Counted from the first letter of the stretch, positions 10,837 to 20,765 are shown. The stretch: DNA of 46,041 bases from Pisolithus tinctorius (GCA_024663395.1 JANFAH010000164.1:1-46041); one strand, 5' to 3'. Notes: a model not told the origin generated them from the letters alone. Program-made: numbers and translations.

Positions 10837-12424
10837 CAGTGGCTCAAAAAAGTGTCCCAATGTTGGGTGAATTTGGAAAGAGTTGAGATTTATGAGAGAG
10901 CCAATAGGAATTAGTTCAAACTCCTGCAGGACCAAAAGTAGTACTAACTGTTGCCTTGACAACATGGGCTTGCTTATGTAATTTGGTTGACATGGCACCA
11001 AGATATGACCATTTTAAAATGTCATGTCATTGGGACACTTTTTTGAGCATGATGTTGTCAGTCATTATTTAGTAAATAACATAAGGATTTGACAACTTCT
11101 GAGGGATTTTGTGCTTCAACCCTGACTGATTATGTAATGTACATAATCCTGAGCCATAAAAATGGCTTGGGTCCCACTCAGCTAACCCTACTTCACCATG
11201 AAATGCATTTTTGCCTCTGCTAGAGCAAATATCCATCTTCTTTCTGAATCTGGCCTTTCTGCTCATCAAATCTCCTCTACAACTGGTCAGGGGAGCTCTA
11301 CTGTGGCCAGGGTCATCAAAGAGTTCCAGCTAGATTAAGGAAAACCTCAAACTAGGACATCCTTACCAGCCTTCTTCTTCTGGCAGAGGAGAATAGTCTC
11401 TAGTATGACCTCTGGAAGAGCTGAAAATGCCATCCAGGCTACCCATATAATGTGTGTGGCCCTTTCCTCTCCTGTCACTTCCCAAATTGTTTGCAGTGTG
11501 CTCAATTCTGCATCCCTGAAGGTGATTGTCAAGCAGGAGATGCCACTCTTGTCTTGCAAGCATACACAACAGTGGCTTGCCTTCACTCTTAAGCACCCAA
11601 ACTGGACTGCGGATGACTGCACTGGGGTCATCTGGTCAGTTGAGCCCAAGACCAATAGTATTGGACCAGATGGAAGGAAATTTGTGTGGAAAGTGGTAGG
11701 GAAGTGTTTGCAGGATATTTCTCCTGCTTGACTACAGCCTTCAGGGATGCAGAATTGAAGCACACTGCAAACAATTTGGGAAGTGACAGGAGAGGAAAGG
11801 GCCACACACATTATATGGGTAGCCTGGATGGCATTTTCAGCTCTTCCAGAGGTCATACTAGAGACTATTCTCCTCTGCCAGAAGAAGAAGGCTGGTAAGG
11901 ATGTCCTAGTTTGAGGTTTTCCTTAATCTAGCTGGAACTCTTTGATGACCCTGGCCACAGTAGAGCTCCCCTGACCAGTTGTAGAGGAGATTTGATGAGC
12001 AGAAAGGCCAGATTCAGAAAGAAGATGGATATTTGCTCTAGCAGAGGCAAAAATGCATTTCATGGTGAAGTAGGGTTAGCTGAGTGGGACCCAAGCCATT
12101 TTTATGGCTCAGGATTATGTACATTACATAATCAGTCAGGGTTGAAGCACAAAATCCCTCAGAAGTTGTCAAATCCTTATGTTATTTACTAAATAATGAC
12201 TGACAACATCATGCTCAAAAAAGTGTCCCAATGACATGACATTTTAAAATGGTCATATCTTGGTGCCATGTCAACCAAATTACATAAGCAAGCCCATGTT
12301 GTCAAGGCAACAGTTAGTACTACTTTTGGTCCTGCAGGAGTTTGAACTAATTCCTATTGGCTCTCTCATAAATCTCAACTCTTTCCAAATTCACCCAACA
12401 TTGGGACACTTTTTTGAGCCACTG
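10837..12424 (+). mobile_element. Foldback Tc1/mariner element with 0.7-kb inverted arms
   Basis: A 1,588-bp insertion flanked by TA on both sides (10,835-10,836 and 12,425-12,426), with ends CAGTGGCTCAAAAAAG...CTTTTTTGAGCCACTG. The left arm (10,837-11,540) and right arm (11,720-12,424) are reverse complements, nearly identical except close to the 179-bp centre. The left arm plus centre encode a decayed Tc1 transposase on the plus strand. The right arm is an inverted copy of the 5' half and replaces the true 3' half. It cannot encode a complete transposase. Confidence 0.85.
11200..11715 (+). pseudogene. Tc1/mariner transposase, N-terminal and first catalytic part
   Basis: Plus-strand translation gives an HTH-like start (HLLSESGLSAHQISSTTGQG), then after two stops GRAENAIQATHIM, PVTSQIVCSVL and, from about 11,525, PLLSCKHTQQWLAF...HPNWTADD...VIWSVEP...IGPDGRKFVWK. 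The last part is the hallmark 'WSDET...N..GSDG..YVW' block of fungal Tc1 transposases. The first catalytic aspartate is changed to valine (WSVEP for WSDET), and the rest of the DDE domain is absent. The assignment is by family pattern; the protein is dead. Confidence 0.8.
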
Positions 12425-12582
12425 TAAGAACAAGGGACAAGGGGTAAGAAAAGATACTAGCAGTGATACATAACCTGTAAAAAATAGAAGCATGGGAAAA
12501 AGGCTGGTTCATCTAAGGTTCATCTAAGGTTTGTCAGAGGTTCATCTGCTGGCCACTTATGTAACCTTGTCACTTGTTGACA

Positions 12583-12894
12583 CAAGTGTCATGTACTGGC
12601 TGTGCTGGTAAGGATGAACACTGGATTTTAGGGAGGGAAGAGTCTTCTGAGGGATCTCCCTGGTGGATTATTATTCATGTGCTTGGCTGCAAATTGTACT
12701 TCTTGCTGGGCAGCACATTATGAAGTGTGGTTGAAAGTTGATCATGATAACAAGTAGTACATATGTACATGATATTAGATGATATGAGTGCAGTTAGCAG
12801 TGTAAAATGATGTTTGGAAATATGGTGGATGAATAGATATGTGGCAATACAGTGGCAGGTATACCCAACATCAAAATACCATTTGAGTCACCAT
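12583..12894. other. Intergenic spacer between copia LTR and NLR gene
   Basis: About 310 bp with no CpG and no coding signal. It should contain the 3' UTR and polyadenylation region of the NLR gene (minus strand). No clear terminator-like motif stands out. Confidence 0.3.
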
Positions 12895-14679
12895 TCACTG
12901 TGTAACCTGAAAACATTTGCACCATTCCTTACCATGGACCATCTGACTCAAGTCCAACTCTGTGCAACAACCTCTAGGGATGACAGCTGTGGTCCACATT
13001 GAGTAAAATGGGCTCCTAAGTGCTGGGGGGATCCAAAGTAGTAGTTGTCCCTTTGGACCTCTGATCCAGCCATCATCATGTAACTTAACTAGTTGGCCCA
13101 GCATGCCCTCCTCTTGCATGAACCCATCAATGAGTGGATTACTGTTATGCAATGCATGTGAGGAGTCAAATGAAAAGTAAATGGGGTGTCTGTTGACACC
13201 TGCACTTGTGTTAAGCAAAATAAGAATACATAAAAGGTAGAGATACATACCATCTGCAGGGGATGGTGGATGAAGTATGGTGGAGGTGTTGGATGCCACC
13301 AACATTGACTTCCCATAGACACTAACCATTTCCACTTGGTGATCAGCCTCCCAGACCCTCATAGTCTTGTCCCAAGAGCCTGAGACAATCCTCTTCCCAT
13401 CAGGGGAGAATGCAACTGAATTGACTATATTTGTATGGCCCTCAAGAGGGCTGCCAATCTGCACACCTCCCTCAACATCCCAGATCCTCACAGTCTTGTC
13501 CCAAGAGCCTGAGACAATCCACTTCCCATCAGGGGAGAATGCAACTGATTCAACTGCATCTGTATGGCCCTCAAGAGGGCTGCCAATTTGCACCCCTCCC
13601 TCAACATCCCAGATCCTCACAGTTGTGTCCCGAGAGCCTGAGACAATCCATTTCCCATCAGGGGAGAATGCAACTGAATTGACTGCATATGTATGGCCCT
13701 CAAGAGGGCTGCCAATCTGCACCCCTCCCTCAACATCCCAGACCCTCACAGTCTTGTCCAAAGAGCCTGAGACAATCCTCTTCCCATCAGGGGAGAATGC
13801 AACTGAATTGACTCCATCTGTATGGCCCTCAAGAGGGCTGCCAATCTGCACACCTCCTTCAACATCCCAGATCCTCACAGTGTTGTCCAAAGAGCCTGAG
13901 ACAATCCTCTTCCCATCAGGGGAGAATGCAACTGACATGACTGTATGTGTATGGCCCTCAAGAGGGCTGTCAATCTGCACACATCCCTCAACATCCCAGA
14001 TTCTCACAGTCTTGTCACTTGAGCCTGAAATTATCCTCTTCCCATCAGGGGAGAATGCAACTGAATTAACTGCATATGTATGGCCCTCAAGAGGGCTGCC
14101 AATCTGCACACCTTGCTCAACATCCCAGACCCTAATAGTCTCATCAATTGAGCCTGAGACAATCATCTTCCCATCAGGGGAGATTGCAATTGAAGTGACT
14201 ACATCTGTATGGCCCTCAAACAGGCTGTCAATCTGCACAACTCCCTCAGCATCCCAGATGTTCACAGTGTTTTCCCAAGAGCCTGAGACAATCCTCTTCC
14301 CATCAGGGGAGAATGCAAATGAATTAACTCCTTCTGTATGGCCCTCAAGAGGGCTGCCAACCTCCACACCTCCTTCAACATCCCAGACTCTCACAGTCTT
14401 GTCCCAAGAGCCTGAGACAATCCTCTTCCCATCAGGGGAGAATATAACTGAATTGACTCCATCTGTATGACCCTCAAGAGGGCTGCCAATCTGCAAACAT
14501 CCTTCAACATCCCAGACCCTCACAGTCTCATCACTTGAGCCTGAGACAATCCTCTTCCCATCAGGGGAGAATGCAACTGATTCAACTGCATCTGTATGGC
14601 CCTCAAGAGGGTTGCCAATCTGCACCCCTCCCTCAACATCCCAGATCCTCACAGTTGTGTCCCAAGAGCCTGAGACAAT
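12895..14679 (-). CDS. NACHT-WD40 NLR-like gene, 3' part: WD40 repeats 4-14 and C-terminal tail
   Basis: This is the continuation of the gene at 15,392-18,883, cut by the transposon at 14,680. It encodes the second half of WD40 repeat 4 and repeats 5-14, each 43 residues with GH near the start and WD near the end; the last ends WEAD. A 51-nt intron is likely at 13,200-13,250 (GTATGTATC...CTTAAC...CAG), after which the frame gives GVNRHPIYFS. The tail contains DDGWIRGPKG, LLLWIPP and ELDLSQMVHGKEW, a C-terminal block I associate with agaricomycete NLRs. WD40 propellers of this class are thought to sense ligands or non-self. Arginine is written almost only as AGG/AGA, and CpG is nearly absent. 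Confidence 0.85.
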   Translation of the reverse strand: MVSGSWDTTVRIWDVEGGVQIGNPLEGHTDAVESVAFSPDGKRIVSGSSDETVRVWDVEGCLQIGSPLEGHTDGVNSVIFSPDGKRIVSGSWDKTVRVWDVEGGVEVGSPLEGHTEGVNSFAFSPDGKRIVSGSWENTVNIWDAEGVVQIDSLFEGHTDVVTSIAISPDGKMIVSGSIDETIRVWDVEQGVQIGSPLEGHTYAVNSVAFSPDGKRIISGSSDKTVRIWDVEGCVQIDSPLEGHTHTVMSVAFSPDGKRIVSGSLDNTVRIWDVEGGVQIGSPLEGHTDGVNSVAFSPDGKRIVSGSLDKTVRVWDVEGGVQIGSPLEGHTYAVNSVAFSPDGKWIVSGSRDTTVRIWDVEGGVQIGSPLEGHTDAVESVAFSPDGKWIVSGSWDKTVRIWDVEGGVQIGSPLEGHTNIVNSVAFSPDGKRIVSGSWDKTMRVWEADHQVEMVSVYGKSMLVASNTSTILHPPSPADGMYLYLLCILILLNTSAGVNRHPIYFSFDSSHALHNSNPLIDGFMQEEGMLGQLVKLHDDGWIRGPKGQLLLWIPPALRSPFYSMWTTAVIPRGCCTELDLSQMVHGKEWCKCFQVTQ

Positions 14680-15836
14680 GTCAAGTCCGGGCCTACTCCG
14701 ACCAACTCCGACGCTAAACAAGGTCTAGAGGAGGGTCCGGAAGCAAGTCCGACACAGAAGAACAGAACTCCGACTAGCGGAGTGTCGGCAGGAACGAAGA
14801 CCACTGAGACAAAGGCAGAGCGGAGTGAGGGCATCGGGTTTAGCTCGTGCGCTACCCCCTTGCATGATCTCAGCCCTCATATTTCAGAGGGAGAGTACAG
14901 ACAGAGAGTCAGAGATAACTCCGACAGGCAGAAGACGGAATCAGAGGGAGTAGGAACTAAGTTGATATTCGTACTGAAGAACAGCGGAGTACAGTACATG
15001 CTCTTATACTGCTACGGAGGTACAGTAACCGGAATTGGAACTGACATACGGAGACTCATAAATTTTCAAGTAAAATTTCCTGGACGACGAATGAAGGGTA
15101 GACGGAGGACATACGAACGGGTAACACAGAACATCCAGAAAAGGAAATAGTCCAGGCGCTGGACCATGCGGTGAGCGCGCTGCGGAGTACCTGACTGCGA
15201 AGGTAATCACATGACCCCTCAGAGAACGGTCCGCTTGGTCCGACAGGAGAGAAACACAAGTCCAACAGCAGTCAGAGCGGAGACGGTTCACAACCAACAG
15301 AAGTTGGGCGGAGTTGGTGCGGAGTGAGTGAATGACCGGCGGAGTAGGGTGCGGAGTGTGTAGGGACTTATAACGAACACACGGTCATGACAGACAATCC
15401 ATTTCCCATCAGGGGAGAATGCAACTGAATTGACACTATCTGTATGACCCTTGAGAGGGCTGCCAATCTGCACACCTCCCTCAACATCCCAGATCCTCAC
15501 AGTCTTGTCCCAAGAGCCTGAGACAATCCTCTTCCCATCAGGGGAGAATGCAACAGAATTGACTATATGTGTATGACCCTCAAGAGGGCTGCCAATCTGC
15601 ACACCTCCTTCAACATCCCAGACCCTCACAGTGTCATCCAAAGAACCTGAGACAATCCTCTTCCCATCAGGGGAGAATGCAACTGACATGACTGTATGTG
15701 TATGGCCCTCAAGAGGGCTGCCAATCTGCACCCCTCTCTCAACATCCCAGATCTGCACAGTGTAATCCAGAGAGCCTGAGACAATCCTCTTCCCATCAGG
15801 TGAGATTGCAACTGAATGGACCTCAGATTCATGGCC
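13341..15836 (-). repeat. WD40 array: 14 units of 129 bp
   Basis: The unit GHTxxVxSVAFSPDGKxIVS GSxDxTVRxWDVEGGVQIGS PLE recurs 14 times (3 complete units and part of the fourth before the inserted transposon, the rest after it). Adjacent units are very similar in DNA, and a 129-bp periodicity is directly visible. Differences concentrate in the two residues after GHT, the residue before SV, the GS-x-D-x positions and the R/W before IV. Fourteen units suit two seven-bladed propellers. Several units are duplicated in type along the array, for example HTHTVMSV, HTYAVNSV and HTDAVESV each occur twice, which suggests reshuffling between units. Confidence 0.9.
14680..15391 (+). mobile_element. Non-autonomous DNA transposon, copy 2 (CpG-rich, in NLR gene)
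   Basis: A 712-bp element beginning GTCAAGTCCGGG and ending CGGTCATGAC. The terminal inverted repeats are imperfect (GTCAaGtCCGgG against GTCAtGaCCGtG). It is flanked by a perfect 7-bp duplication AGACAAT (14,673-14,679 and 15,392-15,398). It is homologous along its length to 8,201-8,933 in the opposite orientation. The longest internal frame (122 codons, 14,782-15,150) resembles no transposase and is not preserved in copy 1. The element interrupts WD40 repeat 4. Unlike its surroundings it is rich in CpG. The superfamily is not determined; a 7-bp duplication excludes Tc1/mariner and is unusual. Confidence 0.85.
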
Positions 15837-18800
15837 ACACAGTGACAGCTGTTCAACTGGCCATCCTTTCAAACCTCCTACAGCCACTGCAGCAAGACCT
15901 GTAAATTTTGGCAAGAGCATTCTTGACAACAACACATTGGAAGGAAGGAATGGCACTGCAGAAACATAAAGGTGTGGGGTGCTGTGCAATATCACACTGC
16001 CAAAGTTCTGAATCAACTTGAATCCATCTTCTACCAATGCCAATGTATCCTTGAAGCCATCTTTGCCCTTCATCACTGTGTCAGATGTCCTCAAATGCTG
16101 CATATGGAGTACTCACTTGGAGCCATGTTGAAATGGTGGAAAGAGCATCCAGACCCTTTCCAACCATCCCCAGAAGGCTTATTATTTCCAACCAGAACAA
16201 AAATTTTTCACTTCCAACAATAGCCTTGACCAAAGCTGCAAGTGACAAGTCAAACACTGTCTTCTTCAGATGCTGGGCCCAGAATTGACTGGAGTAGGAG
16301 ATATGGTGTGGAATGTTCTTTTTGATTCTCTTCAGCAGATCAGGAACTTCAGCATTGGCAAGGTAAGAGCTTTCCAATCCACAGATATTGAATTGAAGGT
16401 TTTCATGGAGAATCCGCAATGTGGCAAAGGCCAGGTCCTTTGCATCAGCGGTGTCAATGAAATAGATACCACTCCGTGAACGATCCATCAGGAAGTCATA
16501 GAACGATGCATGTAGCGGTCGGACAGGAGAAGACCTGTCTGTAATGCCACTCAAAAGCGGCGCCATGCACTCAAGAACAGCAATTACATCATAATGATCC
16601 TCCTTGCCAGGGAAATGACTGCGCATCTTATTCAATGCGTCCATGTGCAGAGGTTCGAAGGCTGACATGATCTGCTGCATCACAGAGCGGAACCGTGTCA
16701 GCGTGGTCTCGTCCTTGGGGATACTTTCTTCAAGAATTGCTCGGTACATGGCATCCAGCAATCCACCTCCTGAACGAAGGTGCATGATATTGTCGAAGCG
16801 TTCCTTGACTGACCTGTTCTTGACTGCACTTGTGTTCACGAATTCACAGGCCAGACGAGCCCATTCAAATAGACCTTCCGCCTTCCGGGAAATCCCAAGC
16901 ACTTCTGCAGACCCAATGCCACGAAGATGGCCCATTCTTTTCATAATGTACAGTCGGATGTCACGTTCCGACGACCCTGCAAAGATGACATCCAACGAGA
17001 TCGCCTTGACGTGCCGAGCAACATTGAGGACACGCTCAATATCAGGCAATGTGCGGGATGTTACTAGGATGCGGACGTTGCGAGGTAGGCCAGCAGTTTC
17101 GGCTGACGCAAGCACAGACAGCAGGTGCCTCCGCGATGGTTCCGGGCCACTTTCGTCCAATGCGTCGACAACGATGACCACATTCCCAACTATATGACTC
17201 GAGATCTTATGCAATGGTTCCGAAATGAGTCGCTTCCACTGAAGCACGATGTCAGAGGTAGTCTTGAGAGCATCATCCTCCGCAACTACATCCGTCAAGG
17301 CTCGCCGAAAGGCAGGATCACGTTCTGCGAGTTCGCACGAAACCGTCCTGAATATCTTTTCTTCGAGGTGCTCGGCCTGCCAGTCACGAGCAAAGCAAAA
17401 ACAAGAACCAACCCCTCCGATGTTCTTAAACCACAGAGCGATCGTATGCGCAATAGCAGATTTCCCTTTTCCAGCTTGCCCATGGAGCCAGAGGATGCGT
17501 GGCACATTTTCATCCGTATCATAGATCCAGTTAACAATGTCCGTAAGGACCTCTGTCCTAGTGCCATCGAGGCATCTCTTGGTCCATAAGACACCTACAC
17601 CTCGGGCACGGGCAAAACCATCCAAGTCCAGGTCTTCAAGTATACGGAATGCATCAACCTGGACGCCCCGGTCTTCGTGGCGTCGGTATTGTTGCATCAA
17701 GTCGTCTAGCATCTCGGTGTACGCGATAGAAACGTCGCGTGCCTCATATTCTACGTCCTTCCCTGATCTCTTCCCTGATACGACGTTACATTAGCTCGGG
17801 CAGTGGGCAAGTGTGATTGACGTACAGAAGTCCTCAGTGGCAGAATAATTCTTAATGAACTGCATTGCACCACTCGTCATGAGTACAATCTTCGCGAACG
17901 TTTCCCGCTTGCCCGATATTTCCTTGAGGGTAGTTTCTTCCGTGAGGAATTCGTAAACCTTTCTGACTGTATCCAGGAGGCGAGAGACCCGCTCATCTCG
18001 GGTCTGTTGAACCACGAACATCTACGTGCGACTACGTAAGACGAAGAATGCATACGAGAGTGAGAACGTACCTGAGAAATGGCTACAAACATTCCCAGAG
18101 CCATACGAGCGAAGGGATGGATCTGCCACAGACATGCGGTCATCGTACGGATGCAGAAAAATGAACGCCTACCTTAGCAACGGTGACAACGACTTGATTG
18201 AAATCTTTGAACGGTTTCAGGTACGTATCGGGGAAGCCCCGAGTCTCGTCGAGTGTGGTATTCGCACCAATCGCAAGGTCGATATTCCCTACGCCCATAT
18301 GCGTCACCGTATCCATACCGAGCGACGTCGGCGACATGAAATCCATACTGCCGAAAGTTGGCTGACCAGCCGACTGCTGAGTCTGTCCAGCGAGCATCCT
18401 CAGAGTTGTCGAAAGACTGAGACGACATGGATTACATACTTCATAGGTCAGAACAGCCTGGAATTGCCCTCCTTGTGTAAAAGTCGCCCGACCAAGATGT
18501 GTGTCAGCGGTCCTTCCCGTGATAGAACCTGGGGAACTTGGTCCTGATGGATGAGAGAAGGCGCACACCGGCCCTTGAGAGGGATTGCCCAACGCTTGAA
18601 TATCAGAGGATAAATGCCCAACAGTAGCCAGAGAAGGCCCTTGTGACTGATTTTTGTCCAATTGACATATACCATCGTCAGAAAGGAGTGATCTGCGTAC
18701 TGAAGAGGAGTCGATGTTGGATGGATTCGCAAGGCTGGTGCGAGGTTTCTTTGACTGCTTGCCGACCATTGCGAAGAAATTAGTATTTTGACACATACCA

Positions 18801-18883
18801 TCGCTAGAGAAGATTAGAGGGCATACCGAAGGGGGAAAAGAGCTGGAGCGACGTCTCTTCAACTGATCACTGTCCATTGACAA
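15392..18883 (-). CDS. NACHT-WD40 NLR-like gene, 5' part: N-terminal region, NACHT NTPase, WD40 1-4
   Basis: A STAND-class NTPase of the type used in fungal non-self recognition. Exons: 18,883-18,173, 18,122-18,072, 18,021-17,826, 17,774-16,117, then 16,067 onward. The first three introns (50, 50 and 51 nt) have good GT-AG signals and keep phase. The fourth fits a 49-nt intron ending AAG (16,068-16,116), or a 37-nt one. A low-complexity N-terminus is followed by a helical block (KIHPFARMALG...VYEFLTEE...QFIKNYSATED), then the Walker A motif GQAGKGKS (about 17,470), Walker B VVIVVDALDE (about 17,165), the ILVTSR sensor and a winged-helix-like region, and then WD40 units. The first 237 codons and the start at 18,883 are the least certain. 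The transposon at 14,680 separates it from its 3' part. Confidence 0.85.
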
Positions 18884-19702
18884 TCGGGAGTGTATTTCGT
18901 ATGAGGTTTGTGAATTCGAATTGACGTTGAGAGTGTGAAGTTACGGAGCAGAAGGGAAGCTGAGTGAACGCTGTGGGCGTGCTTGTGAGCGCCAAACTGG
19001 CACAGCAGACACGTGGCAGCGCCCACCACTTGATGCGGATGTATGTATGTACTGCGAGTATATCATGCAAACTTCTATCGTGGAACAGGAACTGACCTAA
19101 CGATTCAGCACCGAACTGGTGTGGTCAGCAGCGCCGCCACATCACACCGGTCCCTGACATCGCTGCTTCGTGTCTACTTGCTGAGAAGCATCGCATAATG
19201 GGTGGTGGGCGCAATCACGAGCTTGTTGCGCTACACGAGTGAGTCTAACGACATCACCATTCGCAATGAAGCAGCTTCCCGACCGACCCTTGCGTTGCGT
19301 GTACAGAGTACAGATGGCCGTCCGTCTACGCCTCCGCCCACTGCCTCTGCGTTGCGCGACCGGTGGTCGGGAGAGTATTGCTCTGCCAGCTCACAGTCTC
19401 GGCTCGCGGAAACCTTTGGGAGCACCCTAGTACATCACCCGCATACATGCTCAAACCAAATAATTTCACCCAAACTATATGGAAGAAGAAGCCGTCATAG
19501 CATTGGACGAAGAAAGGACCTATAACAGTTGACTATAATCATCTCCCTCGGACGTTGAATACTCTCAATCCCCCAGTCAGGTGGTCAATATGGTGCGTTA
19601 TGAAGAGTTAAGTTATGTAGACTTGTCAGTAGCTACATAATATTATCACTCGTCCAAAAGAAAGTCAGTATACGTATTGTACATGCAGAGTGTAAACCTC
19701 GT
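18884..19702. other. NLR promoter side and unassigned sequence
   Basis: It should include the promoter of the minus-strand NLR gene. CpG is at normal frequency here. A plus-strand open frame of 107 codons (19,202-19,525) and minus-strand frames overlap without known domains; I do not call a gene. Short AT-rich stretches occur near 19,620-19,680. Confidence 0.3.
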
Positions 19703-20765
19703 TATAGAAACGGACCACCACCCTTGCCCATCCCAAATTGTCCCCGAGGGCTCTCGCCTCTCTCAACATTTGTTACCTTTGTTTCTCATCCATGTCGCGT
19801 GTGTGATCCCATATGGCGGCTGGTTCCTCGGCGGCGTCGCGTTTCTTCTGCGCCTCGCCCTCCGCATGCATATCCGCCAGTGCGGCCCTGCGAGTTCTGC
19901 GCTGTAATAACACCACAGCCTATCAGAAACAGACAATGGAGAATAAAACCATGGGACAAAATGCCGAGAAACATACCGCATGCTCTTCATCGTTCGACAC
20001 CCCTCCGAGTCTCTTCATCCCTCTTTTTCTTCTTCCTCGCATCCTCAGGCTTTTCCAATGGCTCTGCATTCACAGCTTTCCGTTTCCGACCAGGCACTTC
20101 ATCGGCGACACGTTGTTGTCGCTCGGCGGGGGTCCCTGTCCAGGTGGAGCTGTCGAGCTCTCAGCCTTAGCCAGAGCTTCGCCCGAATTGGCAGGCTTTT
20201 GGTTTGGTGGGGTCGAGTGCTGTTCGAATGTTATTGACGAGATCAGAGGTTTAGTGCGCGGGTGAACGAGCGTCCACTCCTCTCTCTCCAACTTCTTAGG
20301 CTTCTTCGCCTCCTCCACATTCTGCCGTCTCCTCTCCTCATTCTCGGTAAACTCCGCTACAGCCGACTTTCCTTCGTTCGGGGCACCGGAAAAGGGAGAA
20401 TGTGCTTGAGGAGGTTGAGGGCCTACTTCGGAATCCGAGTCCGCGTCCGAGTAGTTTGAGTAGGACGGTTCAGGGGTAATTGTGCTTTCAGGATGTGCAG
20501 ACGGACTGATTGTGGGTAATGCAGGTCTGTATACTCTTCTGGCACCTGCATCCGGAACACTCGACAGAGATCATGAACCCGATGCCAGCTCCTCATTGGG
20601 GGACCCAGGTACTGTATAGCCGGTCCCTTGGCTGGCAGAGACGGGCTAGTTTTAGCTCGCGCAGCTGCAAGGTCGTGTAGCAGTATTGCCATGTGGTCAT
20701 CTTCGTCCGGGTCGTCGTCGACAGTGACAGACACGGTTGCGAGTAAGTCAGGTTTGTATTAGGTT
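19703..20765 (-). pseudogene. Pseudogene copy of the GPALPP/DUF3752 gene
   Basis: Clear DNA similarity, in order, to the intact gene at 27,570-28,810. Recognisable pieces include DEDDHM, AKTSPSLPAKGP, EEAKKPKKLEREEW, the DPT/KLKARQ-equivalent region, RKKKKRDEE in another frame, and the C-terminal GDxFGxGKGG. It is disabled by frame changes in the first exon, loss of most of the first intron together with its donor, a 21-bp deletion between CATG repeats near 19,793, and a stop in the KQR-QM region near 19,770. It faces the deaminase pseudogene at 20,981, as in the neighbouring copies. Confidence 0.75.

Larger units (their letters stand above)
10621..12582 (-). repeat. 5' LTR of the copia element, split by a Tc1 insertion
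   Basis: On the minus strand the repeat starts TGTCAACAAG at 12,582 and ends TTTTTGTCA at 10,621. It is followed at once by GGTTATGAGCCC, the primer-binding sequence of many copia elements. Without the Tc1 insertion and one TA it is about 372 bp. It contains a TATATATA box near 10,808. A block of about 28 bp (CTTGCCCATACTCAGGCAGT...) occurs twice, at about 10,650 and 10,755, showing a partial tandem duplication. The matching 3' LTR has been lost with the 3' half of the element. Confidence 0.65.

Noticed and set aside
13367..14470. 367-codon plus-strand frame over the WD40 region
   Set aside because: It is the antisense shadow of the WD40 repeats; its regularity comes from the 129-bp periodicity of the gene on the minus strand.
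14782..15150. 122-codon frame inside the CpG-rich transposon as a transposase
   Set aside because: It is too short, lacks catalytic motifs and is not preserved as an open frame in the other copy.
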